DNA of 64,000 nucleotides, taken from contig NZ_VANR01000006.1 of NCBI RefSeq assembly GCF_005885675.1, positions 124,001 to 188,000 of the forward strand. Direction: 5' to 3'. The notes beneath the pieces were generated by a model, which saw only the letters and a program-made list of their open reading frames with translations, was not told the DNA's origin and did no database searches. The DNA comes from Polaribacter aestuariivivens. GTDB taxonomy: Bacteria; Bacteroidota; Bacteroidia; Flavobacteriales; Flavobacteriaceae. Positions 28,210 through 37,521 of this stretch are shown here, one piece after another (position 1 is the first letter of the stretch; every line of letters begins with the position of its first letter). The position numbers were made by a program, and so were the translations under genes.

Positions 28210-28683
28210 ATGACAAATATATACGACATCAAAATCAATAGCTTACAAAATAAAGCTATTGATTTAACTGAATACAAGAACAAATTCATTTTGTTTGTAA
28301 ATGTCGCTTCAAAATGTGGCTTTACATCACAATATAAAGAGTTGGAACAACTAAATAATCAATACAAAGATAATTTAGTAGTAATTGGAGTTCCATGCAA
28401 CCAATTTGGACAACAAGAACCTGGAAACGCTTCAGAAATTCAAGAATTTTGCGAAGTAAATTACGGAGTTTCTTTTCTAATAACAGAAAAAGTAGATGTA
28501 AAAGGTATAAATCAACATCCTTTATATACTTGGTTAACAAGTAGAGAATTCAATAACAAAAAGAGTTCAACTGTAAAATGGAATTTTCAAAAATACTTAG
28601 TTTCTCCTGAAGGAAAATTAATCGATTATTATTTTTCAATTACAAAACCATTGAGTTCTAAAATAACTAAACACCTAAAATAA
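28210..28683 (+). CDS. Glutathione peroxidase-family peroxidase
   Basis: This 157-residue enzyme reduces hydrogen and lipid peroxides. The active-site motif NVASKCGFTSQY has Cys36 rather than selenocysteine, followed by VIGVPCNQFGQQEPG (Gln69) and VKWNFQKYLV, which carries the active-site Trp and Asn. Such bacterial enzymes usually use thioredoxin. No signal peptide is present. Its place beside photolyases and TspO fits defence against photo-oxidative damage. Confidence 0.92.
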   Translation: MTNIYDIKINSLQNKAIDLTEYKNKFILFVNVASKCGFTSQYKELEQLNNQYKDNLVVIGVPCNQFGQQEPGNASEIQEFCEVNYGVSFLITEKVDVKGINQHPLYTWLTSREFNNKKSSTVKWNFQKYLVSPEGKLIDYYFSITKPLSSKITKHLK

Positions 28684-28698
28684 AAATAACCTGTCTCC

Positions 28699-28748
28699 TC
28701 GAGCGCAGTCGAGAGGTTCATGAAATTATAATTCTCGACTGCGCTCGA
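28699..28748. repeat. Nested palindromic repeat (REP/BIME-like)
   Basis: TCGAGCGCAGTCGAGA (28699-28714) and its exact reverse complement (28733-28748) flank an 18-base AT-rich spacer. Each arm also contains its own CTCGA...TCGAG palindrome. The GC content is far above the local background. The arrangement resembles dispersed repetitive extragenic palindromes of Flavobacteriaceae. Confidence 0.85.
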
Positions 28749-28777
28749 ACAAACAAATTCTAATTAAAACAAATGCT

Positions 28778-28951
28778 ATGTTCGGACTTTTCAAAAAGAA
28801 ATCAGCAGTAGAAAAATTACAAGAAAAATATAAAAAATTGATGGAAGAAGGTTTTAAACTACAATCTATTAACAGAAGTGATAGTGATCAAAAGTATTTG
28901 GAAGCAGACAATCTATTAAAAGAAATAGAAAAACTGAAAGCAAAGTCTTAA
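28778..28951 (+). CDS. Lacal_2735-type small protein
   Basis: This 57-residue protein starts MFGLFKKKSAVEKL, continues with a charged coiled-coil-like helix and a SDSDQKYLEAD segment, and ends KLKAKS. It matches the short family known in Flavobacteriaceae as Lacal_2735. It lies 29 bases after the palindromic repeat and a single base before tspO, so it is probably co-transcribed with it. Function is unknown. Confidence 0.75.
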   Translation: MFGLFKKKSAVEKLQEKYKKLMEEGFKLQSINRSDSDQKYLEADNLLKEIEKLKAKS

Positions 28952-28952
28952 A

Positions 28953-29414
28953 ATGAAACAATTAAAGGTTACCATTTTATTTTTAATTATCAATTTTGGT
29001 GGATTAGCCATTGGAAATTGGCTCATGGAAAATGGATCAATGACAGATTGGTACATTAATTTAAATAAGGCGCCTTGGACTCCTCCAAGTTGGGTTTTTG
29101 TTGTTGCTTGGACGTTGATTATGATTTGTTTTTCAATTTATTTAGGCAAATTATTTACTGAAGAAAATACACAGAAAATGAAACTCATTTTTCTACTTCA
29201 ATTTATACTAAATGTAAGTTGGAATTTTATTTTCTTCAATCAGCACTTAGTTCTATTTGCTTTGATAAACATAACATTACTTACTTCCCTCCTATTTTAT
29301 TACTTTTTTAAATTGAGTAATAAAGTAAAAAAATACAAATATTTATTACTCCCATACATGATTTGGTTGTGCATTGCAACTTCCTTAAATCTTTATGTTT
29401 TAATACACAATTAA
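28953..29414 (+). CDS. TspO/MBR-family membrane protein
   Basis: This 153-residue protein has five predicted transmembrane helices and the TspO hallmark WYINLNKAPWTPPSWVF near residue 32, with WNFIFF further on. TspO binds porphyrins and helps handle tetrapyrroles and light-related oxidative stress in other bacteria. It starts one base after the small Lacal_2735-type gene and is followed after one base by the SRPBCC gene. A role in photosensitiser control fits the neighbours. Confidence 0.9.
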   Translation: MKQLKVTILFLIINFGGLAIGNWLMENGSMTDWYINLNKAPWTPPSWVFVVAWTLIMICFSIYLGKLFTEENTQKMKLIFLLQFILNVSWNFIFFNQHLVLFALINITLLTSLLFYYFFKLSNKVKKYKYLLLPYMIWLCIATSLNLYVLIHN

Positions 29415-29415
29415 A

Positions 29416-29880
29416 ATGAAAATATACACATTTCACAGAAAACAAAACCTACCAATTTCTTTAGAAAAAGGTTGGGAATTCTTATCAAATCCAAAGAATT
29501 TAAAAACCATAACTCCAGACTATATGAGTTTTGATATTCTTTCAGGAGCAGACAGACCTATGTTTCCTGGACAAATAATTCAGTATATTGTAACTCCAAT
29601 TTTAGGGATAAAAACAAAATGGGTCACAGAAATTACTCATGTAAAAGACAAAGAATATTTTGTAGACGAACAACGTTTTGGCCCTTATGCTTTATGGCAT
29701 CATAAACATTTTATCAAAGAAATTGATGGTGGTGTAGAAATGGAAGATATTATAGATTACAAAGTTCCTATGGGAATTTTAGGACAAATGGTACATCCTT
29801 TTTTAGTAAAACCAAAATTGGAAGAAATATTTGAATACAGGCAAAAAAAATTGGTAGAACTTTTTGGAGAATACAAGTAA
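29416..29880 (+). CDS. SRPBCC/polyketide-cyclase-like ligand-binding protein
   Basis: This 154-residue protein has the START/Bet v1-like fold pattern: an N-terminal strand, WEFLSNPKNLKTITP, a central sheet with PILGIKTKWVTEITHV and a long C-terminal helix ending RQKKLVELFGEYK. Such proteins bind hydrophobic ligands. It is typical of photolyase clusters in Bacteroidota. The next photolyase ATG follows one base after its stop codon. Ligand unknown. Confidence 0.82.
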   Translation: MKIYTFHRKQNLPISLEKGWEFLSNPKNLKTITPDYMSFDILSGADRPMFPGQIIQYIVTPILGIKTKWVTEITHVKDKEYFVDEQRFGPYALWHHKHFIKEIDGGVEMEDIIDYKVPMGILGQMVHPFLVKPKLEEIFEYRQKKLVELFGEYK

Positions 29881-29881
29881 T

Positions 29882-31186
29882 ATGAAAGACACAATAAACA
29901 TTTTTTGGTTTAGACGCGATTTAAGATTAGATGACAATGTAGGTTTTTACAATGCGTTAAAAAGTGAACACCCAGTACTTCCTATTTTTATTTTTGATGA
30001 AAACATTTTAGACAAACTACCAAAAGACGATGCAAGAGTCACTTTTATTTTTGATGAATTGCAAAAAATGAGAAAAACTTTGCAAGATGAAAACGAAAGT
30101 AGTCTGGCTATTTTTCACGGAGCTCCAAAAGAAATTTATCAAAACCTTATAAAAGATTATAAAATAGATACTATTTTTACAAACAGAGATTATGAACCGT
30201 ATGCAAAAGAAAGAGACGAAGAAATTGAAAAACTATTAGAAGAAAATGACATCAATTTTAAGACTTTTAAAGACCAAGTAATTTTTGAAAAAGATGAAGT
30301 TGTAAAAAAAGATGGAGACCCTTACGTGGTATACACACCATATATGAAAGTTTGGAAAGAACAATTTAAAACTTATAATTTAGATATTTACTATACCAGT
30401 TCATTTTTAAAAAACTTAATAAAAAACACGCGTTTACCTAATCTTTCATTATCAGATTTGGGTTTTACAAAATCTAAACAAAAAATTGAAGAATATGATG
30501 TCACACCCACTTTAATTCAAGAATATGAAGACACACGTAATTTTCCTGCAAAAGATGCTACTTCCAAATTAGGGCCACATTTACGTTTTGGTACGGTTAG
30601 TATCAGAAAAATTATTAAAAAAGCCACTTCAGAAAAAAACGAAATCTTTTGGCAAGAATTAATTTGGCGAGAGTTTTTTATGCAAATTTTATGGCACTTC
30701 CCAGATACACATAAAGAAGCTTTTAAAGCTAAATACGATAGAATTGAATGGAGAAATAACGAAAAAGAATTTAAAAAATGGTGTAAAGGGCAAACTGGTT
30801 ATCCTTTAGTAGATGCAGGAATGCGCCAATTAAATGAAACTGGGTTTATGCACAATAGAGTAAGAATGTTGGTTGGGAGTTTTTTATGCAAACATTTATT
30901 AATCGATTGGAGATGGGGAGAAGCTTATTTCGCAGAAAAATTACATGATTATGAAATGGCAAGTAATGTTGGTAATTGGCAATGGGTGGCAGGTTCTGGT
31001 GTAGATGCTTCACCATATTTTAGAATTTTTAATCCAACAACACAAATTAAAAAGTTTGATAAAGACTTAGAATACATAAAAAAATGGGTACCAGAATACA
31101 ATACTGATGATTACTCAGAAGAAATGGTTGATCATAAAGAAGCTAGAGAACGTTGTTTAAAAACCTACAAAGAAGCTTTGAATTGA
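29882..31186 (+). CDS. phr: Class I CPD photolyase
   Basis: This 434-residue protein repairs cyclobutane pyrimidine dimers using light. The ATG at 29882 is preferred to a TTG at 29864 inside the upstream gene. The antenna domain begins INIFWFRRDLRLDDN; the FAD-binding domain has GPHLRFGTVSIR, WQELIWREFFMQI, TGYPLVDAGMRQL, MHNRVRM and the diagnostic DYEMASNVGNWQWVAGSG. Near the C-terminus PYFRIFNP matches the class I pattern. It is the fourth photolyase-family gene of the cluster and is probably its last gene, given the terminator after it. Confidence 0.95.
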   Translation: MKDTINIFWFRRDLRLDDNVGFYNALKSEHPVLPIFIFDENILDKLPKDDARVTFIFDELQKMRKTLQDENESSLAIFHGAPKEIYQNLIKDYKIDTIFTNRDYEPYAKERDEEIEKLLEENDINFKTFKDQVIFEKDEVVKKDGDPYVVYTPYMKVWKEQFKTYNLDIYYTSSFLKNLIKNTRLPNLSLSDLGFTKSKQKIEEYDVTPTLIQEYEDTRNFPAKDATSKLGPHLRFGTVSIRKIIKKATSEKNEIFWQELIWREFFMQILWHFPDTHKEAFKAKYDRIEWRNNEKEFKKWCKGQTGYPLVDAGMRQLNETGFMHNRVRMLVGSFLCKHLLIDWRWGEAYFAEKLHDYEMASNVGNWQWVAGSGVDASPYFRIFNPTTQIKKFDKDLEYIKKWVPEYNTDDYSEEMVDHKEARERCLKTYKEALN

Positions 31187-31234
31187 TAACAAAAAAACAT
31201 ATTTTGAAATAGAAAATATAAAATTACAAGAATT

Positions 31235-31264
31235 AAAAAACTTCAATTAACATTGAAGTTTTTT
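31235..31264 (+). terminator. Rho-independent terminator of photolyase cluster
   Basis: AAAAAACTTCAA and TTGAAGTTTTTT form a perfect 12-base inverted repeat with a 6-base loop and a T-tail, just after the CPD photolyase gene. Confidence 0.88.
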
Positions 31265-31337
31265 CATGTAAAAAAAATCATTTTTTTTTAGGTCAATTTC
31301 AAATTTTATATTTTATTTGCCAACTCTTAATTTAAAA

Positions 31338-31411
31338 GCCGATGTAGCTCAGCTGGCTAGAGCAGCTGATTTGTAATCAGCAGGTCGTGGGTTCGAGTCC
31401 CTCCATCGGCT
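31338..31411 (+). tRNA. tRNA-Thr (anticodon TGT)
   Basis: The acceptor stem GCCGATG pairs perfectly with CATCGGC and is followed by discriminator T. The D arm (AGCTCAGCTGGCTAGAGCA as consecutive parts), anticodon stem GCTGA/TCAGC with loop TTTGTAA (anticodon TGT at 31372-31374) and T arm GGGTTCGAGTCCC are all intact. The 3' CCA is not encoded. Confidence 0.97.
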
Positions 31412-31417
31412 CTTCAC

Positions 31418-31450
31418 AAAAAGTCTCAAATTAATTTTTGAGACTTTTTT
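31418..31450 (+). terminator. Terminator after tRNA-Thr
   Basis: AAAAAGTCTCAAA is matched by TTTGAGACTTTTT across a short AT loop and ends in a T-run, 7 bases after the tRNA. Confidence 0.88.
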
Positions 31451-31556
31451 ATTTTCCTTAAAGAGTTTTCATTAAGATTTCAAAACATAGTTTTTAAAAT
31501 ATTAAAAAACTGTATCTTGCATTTAACACTCTTTTTTTAATAAAAAACAATTTAAT

Positions 31557-32558
31557 ATGAAGTTAAAAGTTGGTTTGTTAGGTGGTGGTTCTTGGGGAAC
31601 TACTGTTGCGTCGTTAACATCTAAAAATAGTGAAACATTGCTTTGGGCTAGAAACCCAGAAACGGTAAAAGAAATTAACGAATTAAACTCAAATGAAAAG
31701 TATTTGCCTAATGCAAAACTACATAAAGGTTTAAAAGCAACTACTTCAATTAAAGAAACTATTGAACATGCAGATGTAATTGTTATGGGAATTCCTTCTC
31801 AACATTTTAGAGCTGTTTTATTGGAAGCAAAACCGTATATAAGACCATGGGTTCCTATTATAAGTTTAGCAAAAGGTTTGGAAATTTCTACAAAAATGAG
31901 AATGACTCAAATCATAGAAGAAATTATGCCTGGGCATCCTGCTGGAGTTTTAACAGGACCAAATTTAGCAAAGGAAATTCATTTTGGGAAAGCTGCAGCA
32001 GCAGTAATTTCTATGGTAGATAAAACAATTGCACAAAAACTACAAACTGTTTTTAGTTCTGGTTTATTTAGAGTTTATACCAATACAGATGTTATTGGAA
32101 GTGAATTAGGAGGTGCTTTAAAAAATGTTATGGCTATTGCTGCTGGTATGGGAGATGGTGCAAATGCAGGAGACAATACACGTTCTGCTTTAATTACAAG
32201 AGGCTTATCAGAATTAACAAGACTTGGAATAGCTATGGGAGGAAAACAAAGAACTTTTGCTGGTTTAACAGGTTTAGGCGATTTAATTGCAACTTGCTCA
32301 AGCTCAAAAAGTAGAAATCATCATGTTGGTTTTCAATTAGGTAAAGGAAAAAAACTAGAAGATATAATTAACGACATGAATGAAGTTGCTGAAGGCGTAA
32401 AAACTACAAAGGTTGTAATGGAATTGGCAAAAGATTACAATGTAGATATGCCAATTACCAAAGAAGTTTACAAGGTTTTATATGAAGGAAACACCGTTTT
32501 TGACGCTTTTAAAGGATTAATTACACACGAAGTTGGTTCTGAAAAAGAACCAGGATAA
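31557..32558 (+). CDS. gpsA: Glycerol-3-phosphate dehydrogenase [NAD(P)+]
   Basis: This enzyme reduces dihydroxyacetone phosphate to sn-glycerol-3-phosphate for phospholipid synthesis. The 333-residue protein opens with the Rossmann motif GLLGGGSWGTTVA, then LWARNPE, SLAKGLE, TGPNLAKEI, ELGGALKNVMAIAAG (catalytic Lys) and GLGDLIATCSS. Its ATG follows an AT-rich leader after the tRNA terminator, so it probably has its own promoter. Confidence 0.96.
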   Translation: MKLKVGLLGGGSWGTTVASLTSKNSETLLWARNPETVKEINELNSNEKYLPNAKLHKGLKATTSIKETIEHADVIVMGIPSQHFRAVLLEAKPYIRPWVPIISLAKGLEISTKMRMTQIIEEIMPGHPAGVLTGPNLAKEIHFGKAAAAVISMVDKTIAQKLQTVFSSGLFRVYTNTDVIGSELGGALKNVMAIAAGMGDGANAGDNTRSALITRGLSELTRLGIAMGGKQRTFAGLTGLGDLIATCSSSKSRNHHVGFQLGKGKKLEDIINDMNEVAEGVKTTKVVMELAKDYNVDMPITKEVYKVLYEGNTVFDAFKGLITHEVGSEKEPG

Positions 32559-32628
32559 ACTTAAATTTTATTTATTTATAATATCTTTACTTTTTTAAAC
32601 GAAGCCATTATTAAAATTATAATTTTTT

Positions 32629-33234
32629 ATGCTAATTATTGGAATTGCAGGCGGAACAGGAAGTGGAAAAACAACTGTTGTAAATCAAATTATTAAACAA
32701 TTACCAACAGATGAAGTTTGTGTAATTTCACAAGACTCTTACTATAATGCAACCGACAATTTGCCTTACGAAGAAAGAGCAAAAATAAATTTTGACCATC
32801 CTAGAGCTATTGATTTTGAACTCATTATAAAACATTTAAAAGCTTTAAAACAAGGCAAAATTATAAATCAACCTGTCTATTCTTTCGTTACTCATAACAG
32901 AACAAAAAATGTTATAAAAACGCATCCAAGAAAAGTAGTTATAGTAGAGGGAATTCTTATATTAAATAATAAAGAATTAAGAGATTTGTTTGATATTAAA
33001 ATATTTGTTCATGCAGATACAGATGAACGTTTAATTAGAAGATTAAAAAGAGATATTTCTGAAAGAGGTAGAGATTTAGATGAAGTGCTGAACCGTTATC
33101 AAACAACGTTAAAACCCATGCATCAACAATTTATAGAACCCACTAAAAATTTCGCAGATTTAATAATACCAAACGACAAATACAATACTGTAGCCATAGA
33201 TATTGTTAGAACCGTAATTAACGAACGCCTATAA
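32629..33234 (+). CDS. udk: Uridine kinase
   Basis: This enzyme phosphorylates uridine and cytidine in pyrimidine salvage. The 201-residue protein has the Walker A loop GIAGGTGSGKTT (residues 4-15), ISQDSYYNA, FDHPRAIDF, VVIVEGILIL and RRLKRDISERGRDLDEVLNRY. All the hallmarks of the family are intact. The following DivIC-like gene starts 3 bases later, suggesting an operon. Confidence 0.96.
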   Translation: MLIIGIAGGTGSGKTTVVNQIIKQLPTDEVCVISQDSYYNATDNLPYEERAKINFDHPRAIDFELIIKHLKALKQGKIINQPVYSFVTHNRTKNVIKTHPRKVVIVEGILILNNKELRDLFDIKIFVHADTDERLIRRLKRDISERGRDLDEVLNRYQTTLKPMHQQFIEPTKNFADLIIPNDKYNTVAIDIVRTVINERL

Positions 33235-33237
33235 TTC

Positions 33238-33555
33238 ATGTCATTAAAAAATTTAAAACAAAAAAAAACCTTTAAAATTCTAACAAATGTTTTTGTTTTA
33301 ATTTTAGTTCCATTTATTATTTGGATGCTTTTTTTTGATGACAACTCTTATTTGGTTCATCAAAAATTTAATAGAGAAATAAAAGATTTGGAAAATACGA
33401 TTTCATTTTACAAATCTAAAATTGAAGAAGACAAAGCCACCATAAAAAAATTAGAAGATTCTTTACAACTCGAACGTTTTGCAAGAGAAAAATATTTAAT
33501 GAAAAAAGAAAATGAAGACATTTATATAATTGAATTTGATACCATAAAAAACTAA
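33238..33555 (+). CDS. FtsB/DivIC-family septum formation initiator
   Basis: This 105-residue protein has one transmembrane helix (about residues 15-33) with a short cytoplasmic N-terminus and a coiled coil after it (HQKFNREIKDLENTI to KKLEDSLQLERFAREKYLMKKENED, read in parts). The RFAREKYLMKKENED segment is typical of FtsB/DivIC. Such proteins work with FtsL and FtsQ in the divisome. It ends exactly at the A of the next ATG. Confidence 0.88.
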   Translation: MSLKNLKQKKTFKILTNVFVLILVPFIIWMLFFDDNSYLVHQKFNREIKDLENTISFYKSKIEEDKATIKKLEDSLQLERFAREKYLMKKENEDIYIIEFDTIKN

Positions 33556-34901
33556 TGAGTACATTTTTATTTGACGATTTTGATCCTGTTTCAGCAGCTG
33601 CTTGGAAACAAAAAATTCAAGTAGATTTAAAAGGAGCTGATTATAATGAAACTTTACTTTGGCATACAGATGAAGGCATTACAGTAAAACCTTTTTACAC
33701 AAAAGAAGACAAGGCTAATACACAAATAAATTTACCTAAAAAGGGTTTTAACATTTGTCAAACCATTTTTATAGATGATGAAAAAATAGCAAATAGTATA
33801 GCAGTAGATGCTCTAAAAAGGGGTGCTAATGCCATTCAATTTAAAGCAAATAAACCTTTTGATCCTAAAACTTTATTGAGAAGTTTTCCAGGTCAAACTC
33901 CTTTGTATTTTAAACTTAGTTTTCTAGATCTTGACTTTCAAACCAAGCTTGCAAATTTTTGTGATGCAGATAATACTTTTATTCAAACAGATATTATTGG
34001 AAACTTGGCTGAAACTGGTAATTGGTTTTTTAATTTAAAAAAAGACCATGAAATTTTTAAAAAAATAGTCTCATCAACAAATAATAATATTTCAGTTTCT
34101 GGAGATTTATATCAAAATGCTGGTGCTAATATTACGCAACAATTAGCCTATACATTGGCTCATGCTAACGAATATTTAAATCATTTTGGAGGTGAAGTTG
34201 CAAGTAACATCACATTTAATTTTGCTGTTGGAGGAAATTACTTCTTTGAAATTGCAAAACTAAGAGCATTTAGAGTTTTGTGGGAATCATTATTAAATCA
34301 ATATAATATTAGTAATGTAAAGGCTCATATTTTTACAAAACCTAGTTTACGAAACAAAACCATTTACGATTACAACACAAATATGTTACGTACAACTTCC
34401 GAATGCATGAGTGCTGTTTTAGGAGGCTCTAACACTGTTTGTAATGTATCTTATGATAGTATTTATCATAAATCCAATGAATTTGGCGAACGTATTTCAA
34501 GAAATCAATTACTAATTTTAAAAGAAGAAAGTTATTTATCTGAAGCACAAAATTTTGCTAATGGTGCTTATTATATAGAATCTTTAACCCATCAATTAGC
34601 AGAAAAAGCATTAGAAATTTTTAAACAAATAGAAAAAGGTGGTGGTTTTTTAAAACAACTTAAAGAAGGTACTATTCAAAAGAAAATTACCGAAAGCGCA
34701 ACCAAAGAAGAAGAAAAGTTTAACGCTCAAGAAATTGTTTTATTAGGTACAAATTTACAATCTAATGCTACAGATAAAATGAAACAAGATTTAGAACTGT
34801 ATCCTTTTGTAAAACAAAGAAATATAAAAACATTAATCACTCCAATTATTAGAAAACGACTTTCTGAAAATATTGAAAAAAACCGTTTAGAAAATGAGTA
34901 G
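33555..34901 (+). CDS. mutA: Methylmalonyl-CoA mutase, small (non-catalytic) subunit
   Basis: This 448-residue protein matches the beta-type subunit of heterodimeric methylmalonyl-CoA mutase. It has the N-terminal [15 protein letters not shown] helix, then the TIM-barrel-like segments [21 protein letters not shown] and [14 protein letters not shown]. The B12-binding domain is absent, consistent with the short length. It overlaps the large-subunit gene by 8 bases, which suggests translational coupling. The pair interconverts (R)-methylmalonyl-CoA and succinyl-CoA. Confidence 0.93.
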   Translation: MSTFLFDDFDPVSAAAWKQKIQVDLKGADYNETLLWHTDEGITVKPFYTKEDKANTQINLPKKGFNICQTIFIDDEKIANSIAVDALKRGANAIQFKANKPFDPKTLLRSFPGQTPLYFKLSFLDLDFQTKLANFCDADNTFIQTDIIGNLAETGNWFFNLKKDHEIFKKIVSSTNNNISVSGDLYQNAGANITQQLAYTLAHANEYLNHFGGEVASNITFNFAVGGNYFFEIAKLRAFRVLWESLLNQYNISNVKAHIFTKPSLRNKTIYDYNTNMLRTTSECMSAVLGGSNTVCNVSYDSIYHKSNEFGERISRNQLLILKEESYLSEAQNFANGAYYIESLTHQLAEKALEIFKQIEKGGGFLKQLKEGTIQKKITESATKEEEKFNAQEIVLLGTNLQSNATDKMKQDLELYPFVKQRNIKTLITPIIRKRLSENIEKNRLENE

Positions 34902-36954
34902 AAAAGATGTTTCCAATATAAAATTAGCTAAAAAAGAACCAAAAGCTAAAGGTTTTCCACACGAAGATTTTGTTGCAGGTATTGCTCCAAATTTAAGAGG
35001 TCCTTACTCTACAATGTATGTTCGTAGACCCTGGACAATAAGGCAATATGCAGGTTTTTCTACTGCAGAAGAAAGCAATGCTTTTTACAGACGAAATCTA
35101 GAAGCAGGTCAAAAAGGACTCTCAGTTGCATTTGATTTGGCAACTCACAGAGGATATGATTCTGATCATGAAAGAGTTCAAGGTGATGTTGGTAAAGCTG
35201 GTGTTGCTATAGATTCTGTTGAAGACATGAAAATTTTATTCAATCAAATTCCATTGGATAAAATGTCTGTTTCTATGACCATGAATGGTGCAGTTTTACC
35301 TATTTTGGCTTTCTACATTGTAGCTGCAGAAGAACAAGGTGTAGCTCCAGAATTGTTATCAGGCACAATTCAAAACGATATTTTAAAAGAGTTTATGGTA
35401 CGTAATACGTATATATATCCTCCTGCTCCATCAATGAAAATTATTGCAGATATTTTTGAATATACAAGTAAAAACATGCCAAAATTCAATTCTATTTCTA
35501 TTTCTGGATATCACATGCAAGAAGCAGGTGCTACAGCAGAAATTGAGTTGGCTTATACACTTGCAGATGGTTTAGAATATATAAAAAAAGGAATTGAAGC
35601 AGGAATGGATATTGATTCTTTTGCACCAAGATTGTCATTTTTTTGGGCTATTGGAATGGATCATTTCACAGAAATAGCAAAGTTAAGAGCAGCAAGAATG
35701 TTGTGGGCAAAAATTGTAAAAGAGTTCAACCCTAAAAACCCAAAATCTTTAGCCCTAAGAACACATTGCCAAACAAGTGGTTGGAGTTTAACAGAGCAAG
35801 ATCCTTTTAATAATGTTGCAAGAACTACCATTGAAGCAATGGCAGCTGCTTTTGGTGGCACACAAAGTTTACATACAAATGCCTTAGATGAAGCCATAGC
35901 GTTACCAACAGATTTTTCTGCAAGAATTGCAAGAAACACACAAATTTACTTACAAGAAGAAACGAACATTACAAAAACGGTAGATCCTTGGGGAGGAAGT
36001 TATTATGTAGAAGAACTTACAGATAAAATTGCAAACAAAGCTTGGAAATTAATTCAAGAAGTTGCAGAATTAGGAGGAATGACCAAAGCTATTGAAAAAG
36101 GGATTCCAAAAATGCGCATTGAGGAAGCTGCTGCTAAAAAACAGGCAAAAATTGATAGCGGACAAGATGTAATTGTTGGTGTAAATAAATACCAACTGAA
36201 ACAAGAAGACCCTTTACATATTTTAGAAGTTGATAATGAAGCTGTAAAAAACTCTCAAATAGAAAGATTACAAAAATTAAAAAAGGAGAGAAATACTGAT
36301 GAAGTTGAAAAATCTTTAGTAAGTTTAACCAAAGCTGCAAAATCTGGAACAGACAATTTATTAGCTTTAGCTGTAAAAGCAGCTAGAAACAGAGCAACTT
36401 TAGGCGAAATTTCGGATGCTTTAGAAGATGTTTTTGGCAGGCATAAAGCAGTTCATAAAACCATATCTGGCGTGTATAGTAAAGAAATAAAAGAAGACAA
36501 ACTTTTTCAAAAAGCAAAAGATTTAGCCGATAAGTTTGCTGAATTAGAAGGAAGACGTCCAAGAATTATGATTGCTAAATTAGGACAAGATGGCCATGAT
36601 AGAGGTGCAAAAGTAGTAGCAACTGGTTATGCTGATTTAGGTTTTGATGTAGATATTGGCCCACTTTTTCAAACACCAAAAGAAGCAACAAAACAAGCTG
36701 TAGAAAACGATGTTCATATTTTAGGAATATCCTCTTTAGCTGCTGGTCATAAAACTTTAGTTCCGCAAGTAATTGCAGAATTAAAAAAATACGAACGTGA
36801 AGATATTATGGTAATTGTTGGTGGTGTAATTCCAGCACAAGATTATCAATTTTTATTTGATGCTGGTGCTGTTGGTGTTTTTGGTCCAGGAACTAAAATT
36901 GCAAAAGCTGCTATAGATATGCTTACCATTTTAATTGATAGCGTTGTTGAATAA
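34894..36954 (+). CDS. mutB: Methylmalonyl-CoA mutase, large (catalytic) subunit
   Basis: This 686-residue catalytic subunit has the TIM-barrel domain ([28 protein letters not shown] read in parts; [32 protein letters not shown]) and a C-terminal adenosylcobalamin domain. The cobalamin motif DGHDRG at residues 566-571 includes the axial His568, and [12 protein letters not shown] and VVGGVIP follow. It needs adenosylcobalamin. It overlaps mutA and is the last gene before the restriction-modification island. Confidence 0.97.
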   Translation: MSRKDVSNIKLAKKEPKAKGFPHEDFVAGIAPNLRGPYSTMYVRRPWTIRQYAGFSTAEESNAFYRRNLEAGQKGLSVAFDLATHRGYDSDHERVQGDVGKAGVAIDSVEDMKILFNQIPLDKMSVSMTMNGAVLPILAFYIVAAEEQGVAPELLSGTIQNDILKEFMVRNTYIYPPAPSMKIIADIFEYTSKNMPKFNSISISGYHMQEAGATAEIELAYTLADGLEYIKKGIEAGMDIDSFAPRLSFFWAIGMDHFTEIAKLRAARMLWAKIVKEFNPKNPKSLALRTHCQTSGWSLTEQDPFNNVARTTIEAMAAAFGGTQSLHTNALDEAIALPTDFSARIARNTQIYLQEETNITKTVDPWGGSYYVEELTDKIANKAWKLIQEVAELGGMTKAIEKGIPKMRIEEAAAKKQAKIDSGQDVIVGVNKYQLKQEDPLHILEVDNEAVKNSQIERLQKLKKERNTDEVEKSLVSLTKAAKSGTDNLLALAVKAARNRATLGEISDALEDVFGRHKAVHKTISGVYSKEIKEDKLFQKAKDLADKFAELEGRRPRIMIAKLGQDGHDRGAKVVATGYADLGFDVDIGPLFQTPKEATKQAVENDVHILGISSLAAGHKTLVPQVIAELKKYEREDIMVIVGGVIPAQDYQFLFDAGAVGVFGPGTKIAKAAIDMLTILIDSVVE

Positions 36955-36987
36955 TTTGGTTTGTTTCTAAACTTAATTTCTAATAAC

Positions 36988-36997
36988 TTCGCTAACG
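36988..36997. repeat. Left copy of island-flanking inverted repeat
   Basis: TTCGCTAACG lies 34 bases after mutB. Its exact reverse complement occurs at 39651-39660, so the pair brackets the restriction-modification genes. Ten bases is short, so chance remains possible. Confidence 0.5.
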
Positions 36998-37075
36998 TAG
37001 ATTATAAGTCATTAAAACGACGTCATAATCGTCTAAAGTTGTGTTTCATACTGACCCAGCCGCATATTTTATGCA

Positions 37076-37123
37076 CTTTTGGTTTTTGCCAAGTCTAAAT
37101 TCCACCGCTTAAAAAACCAAAAG
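37076..37123. repeat. Perfect 12-base inverted repeat with 24-base loop
   Basis: CTTTTGGTTTTT (37076-37087) and AAAAACCAAAAG (37112-37123) are exact complements around a comparatively GC-rich loop. The element lies in the 243-base gene-free stretch between mutB and the XRE gene. It could act as terminator, mobile-element end or recombination site. Confidence 0.6.
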
Positions 37124-37175
37124 AGCTAAAATTTCCCAATGCTCGAATTGAATATTCCAATTAAAATATTTAGAT

Positions 37176-37192
37176 TTGTCAAAAAATGACAA
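37176..37192. promoter_or_regulatory. Palindrome TTGTCA-N5-TGACAA at the controller gene
   Basis: A perfect 6-base inverted repeat with 5-base spacer lies just upstream of the preferred ATG at 37198. Its position fits the binding box (C-box) of a restriction-modification controller protein. Confidence 0.55.
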
Positions 37193-37197
37193 GTCTT

Positions 37198-37518
37198 ATG
37201 AAAACCACATTTGGAGAATACATCCGACTTTTACGAAACGAAAACGAATTGACTTTAACTCAACTTGCAGCTAAACTAAATTTAGACTCTGCAAATTTGA
37301 GTAAAATCGAAAATGGAAAGCGAGATTTTGACGAAAAACGCTTACCAAAACTTGCGAAAATCTTCAAACTGAATCTTACAGAATTGCGGAATGAATATGT
37401 GACTGACCAAATTGGAAAGCATATTTACGAGACAAATTGCACAAAACAGCTTTTACAGGTTGCAGAGGAAAAAGCAGAATATCGCAGAACACTTAATAAA
37501 TCACTTCAAACACAATAA
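37198..37518 (+). CDS. XRE-family regulator, probable restriction-modification controller
   Basis: This 106-residue protein has a lambda-repressor-type helix-turn-helix (FGEYIRLLRNENELTLTQLAAKLNLDSANLSKIENGKR read in parts). ATG at 37198 is preferred to 37186 because the domain begins just after and the upstream ATG lies inside a palindrome. It sits 3 bases before the methyltransferase gene. Small HTH controllers like this delay nuclease expression in type II systems. Confidence 0.83.
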   Translation: MKTTFGEYIRLLRNENELTLTQLAAKLNLDSANLSKIENGKRDFDEKRLPKLAKIFKLNLTELRNEYVTDQIGKHIYETNCTKQLLQVAEEKAEYRRTLNKSLQTQ

Positions 37519-37521
37519 AAT

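Noticed and set aside
37019-37035. GACG...CGTC palindrome after mutB
   Set aside because: Only four paired bases around a 7-base spacer; not distinguishable from chance.
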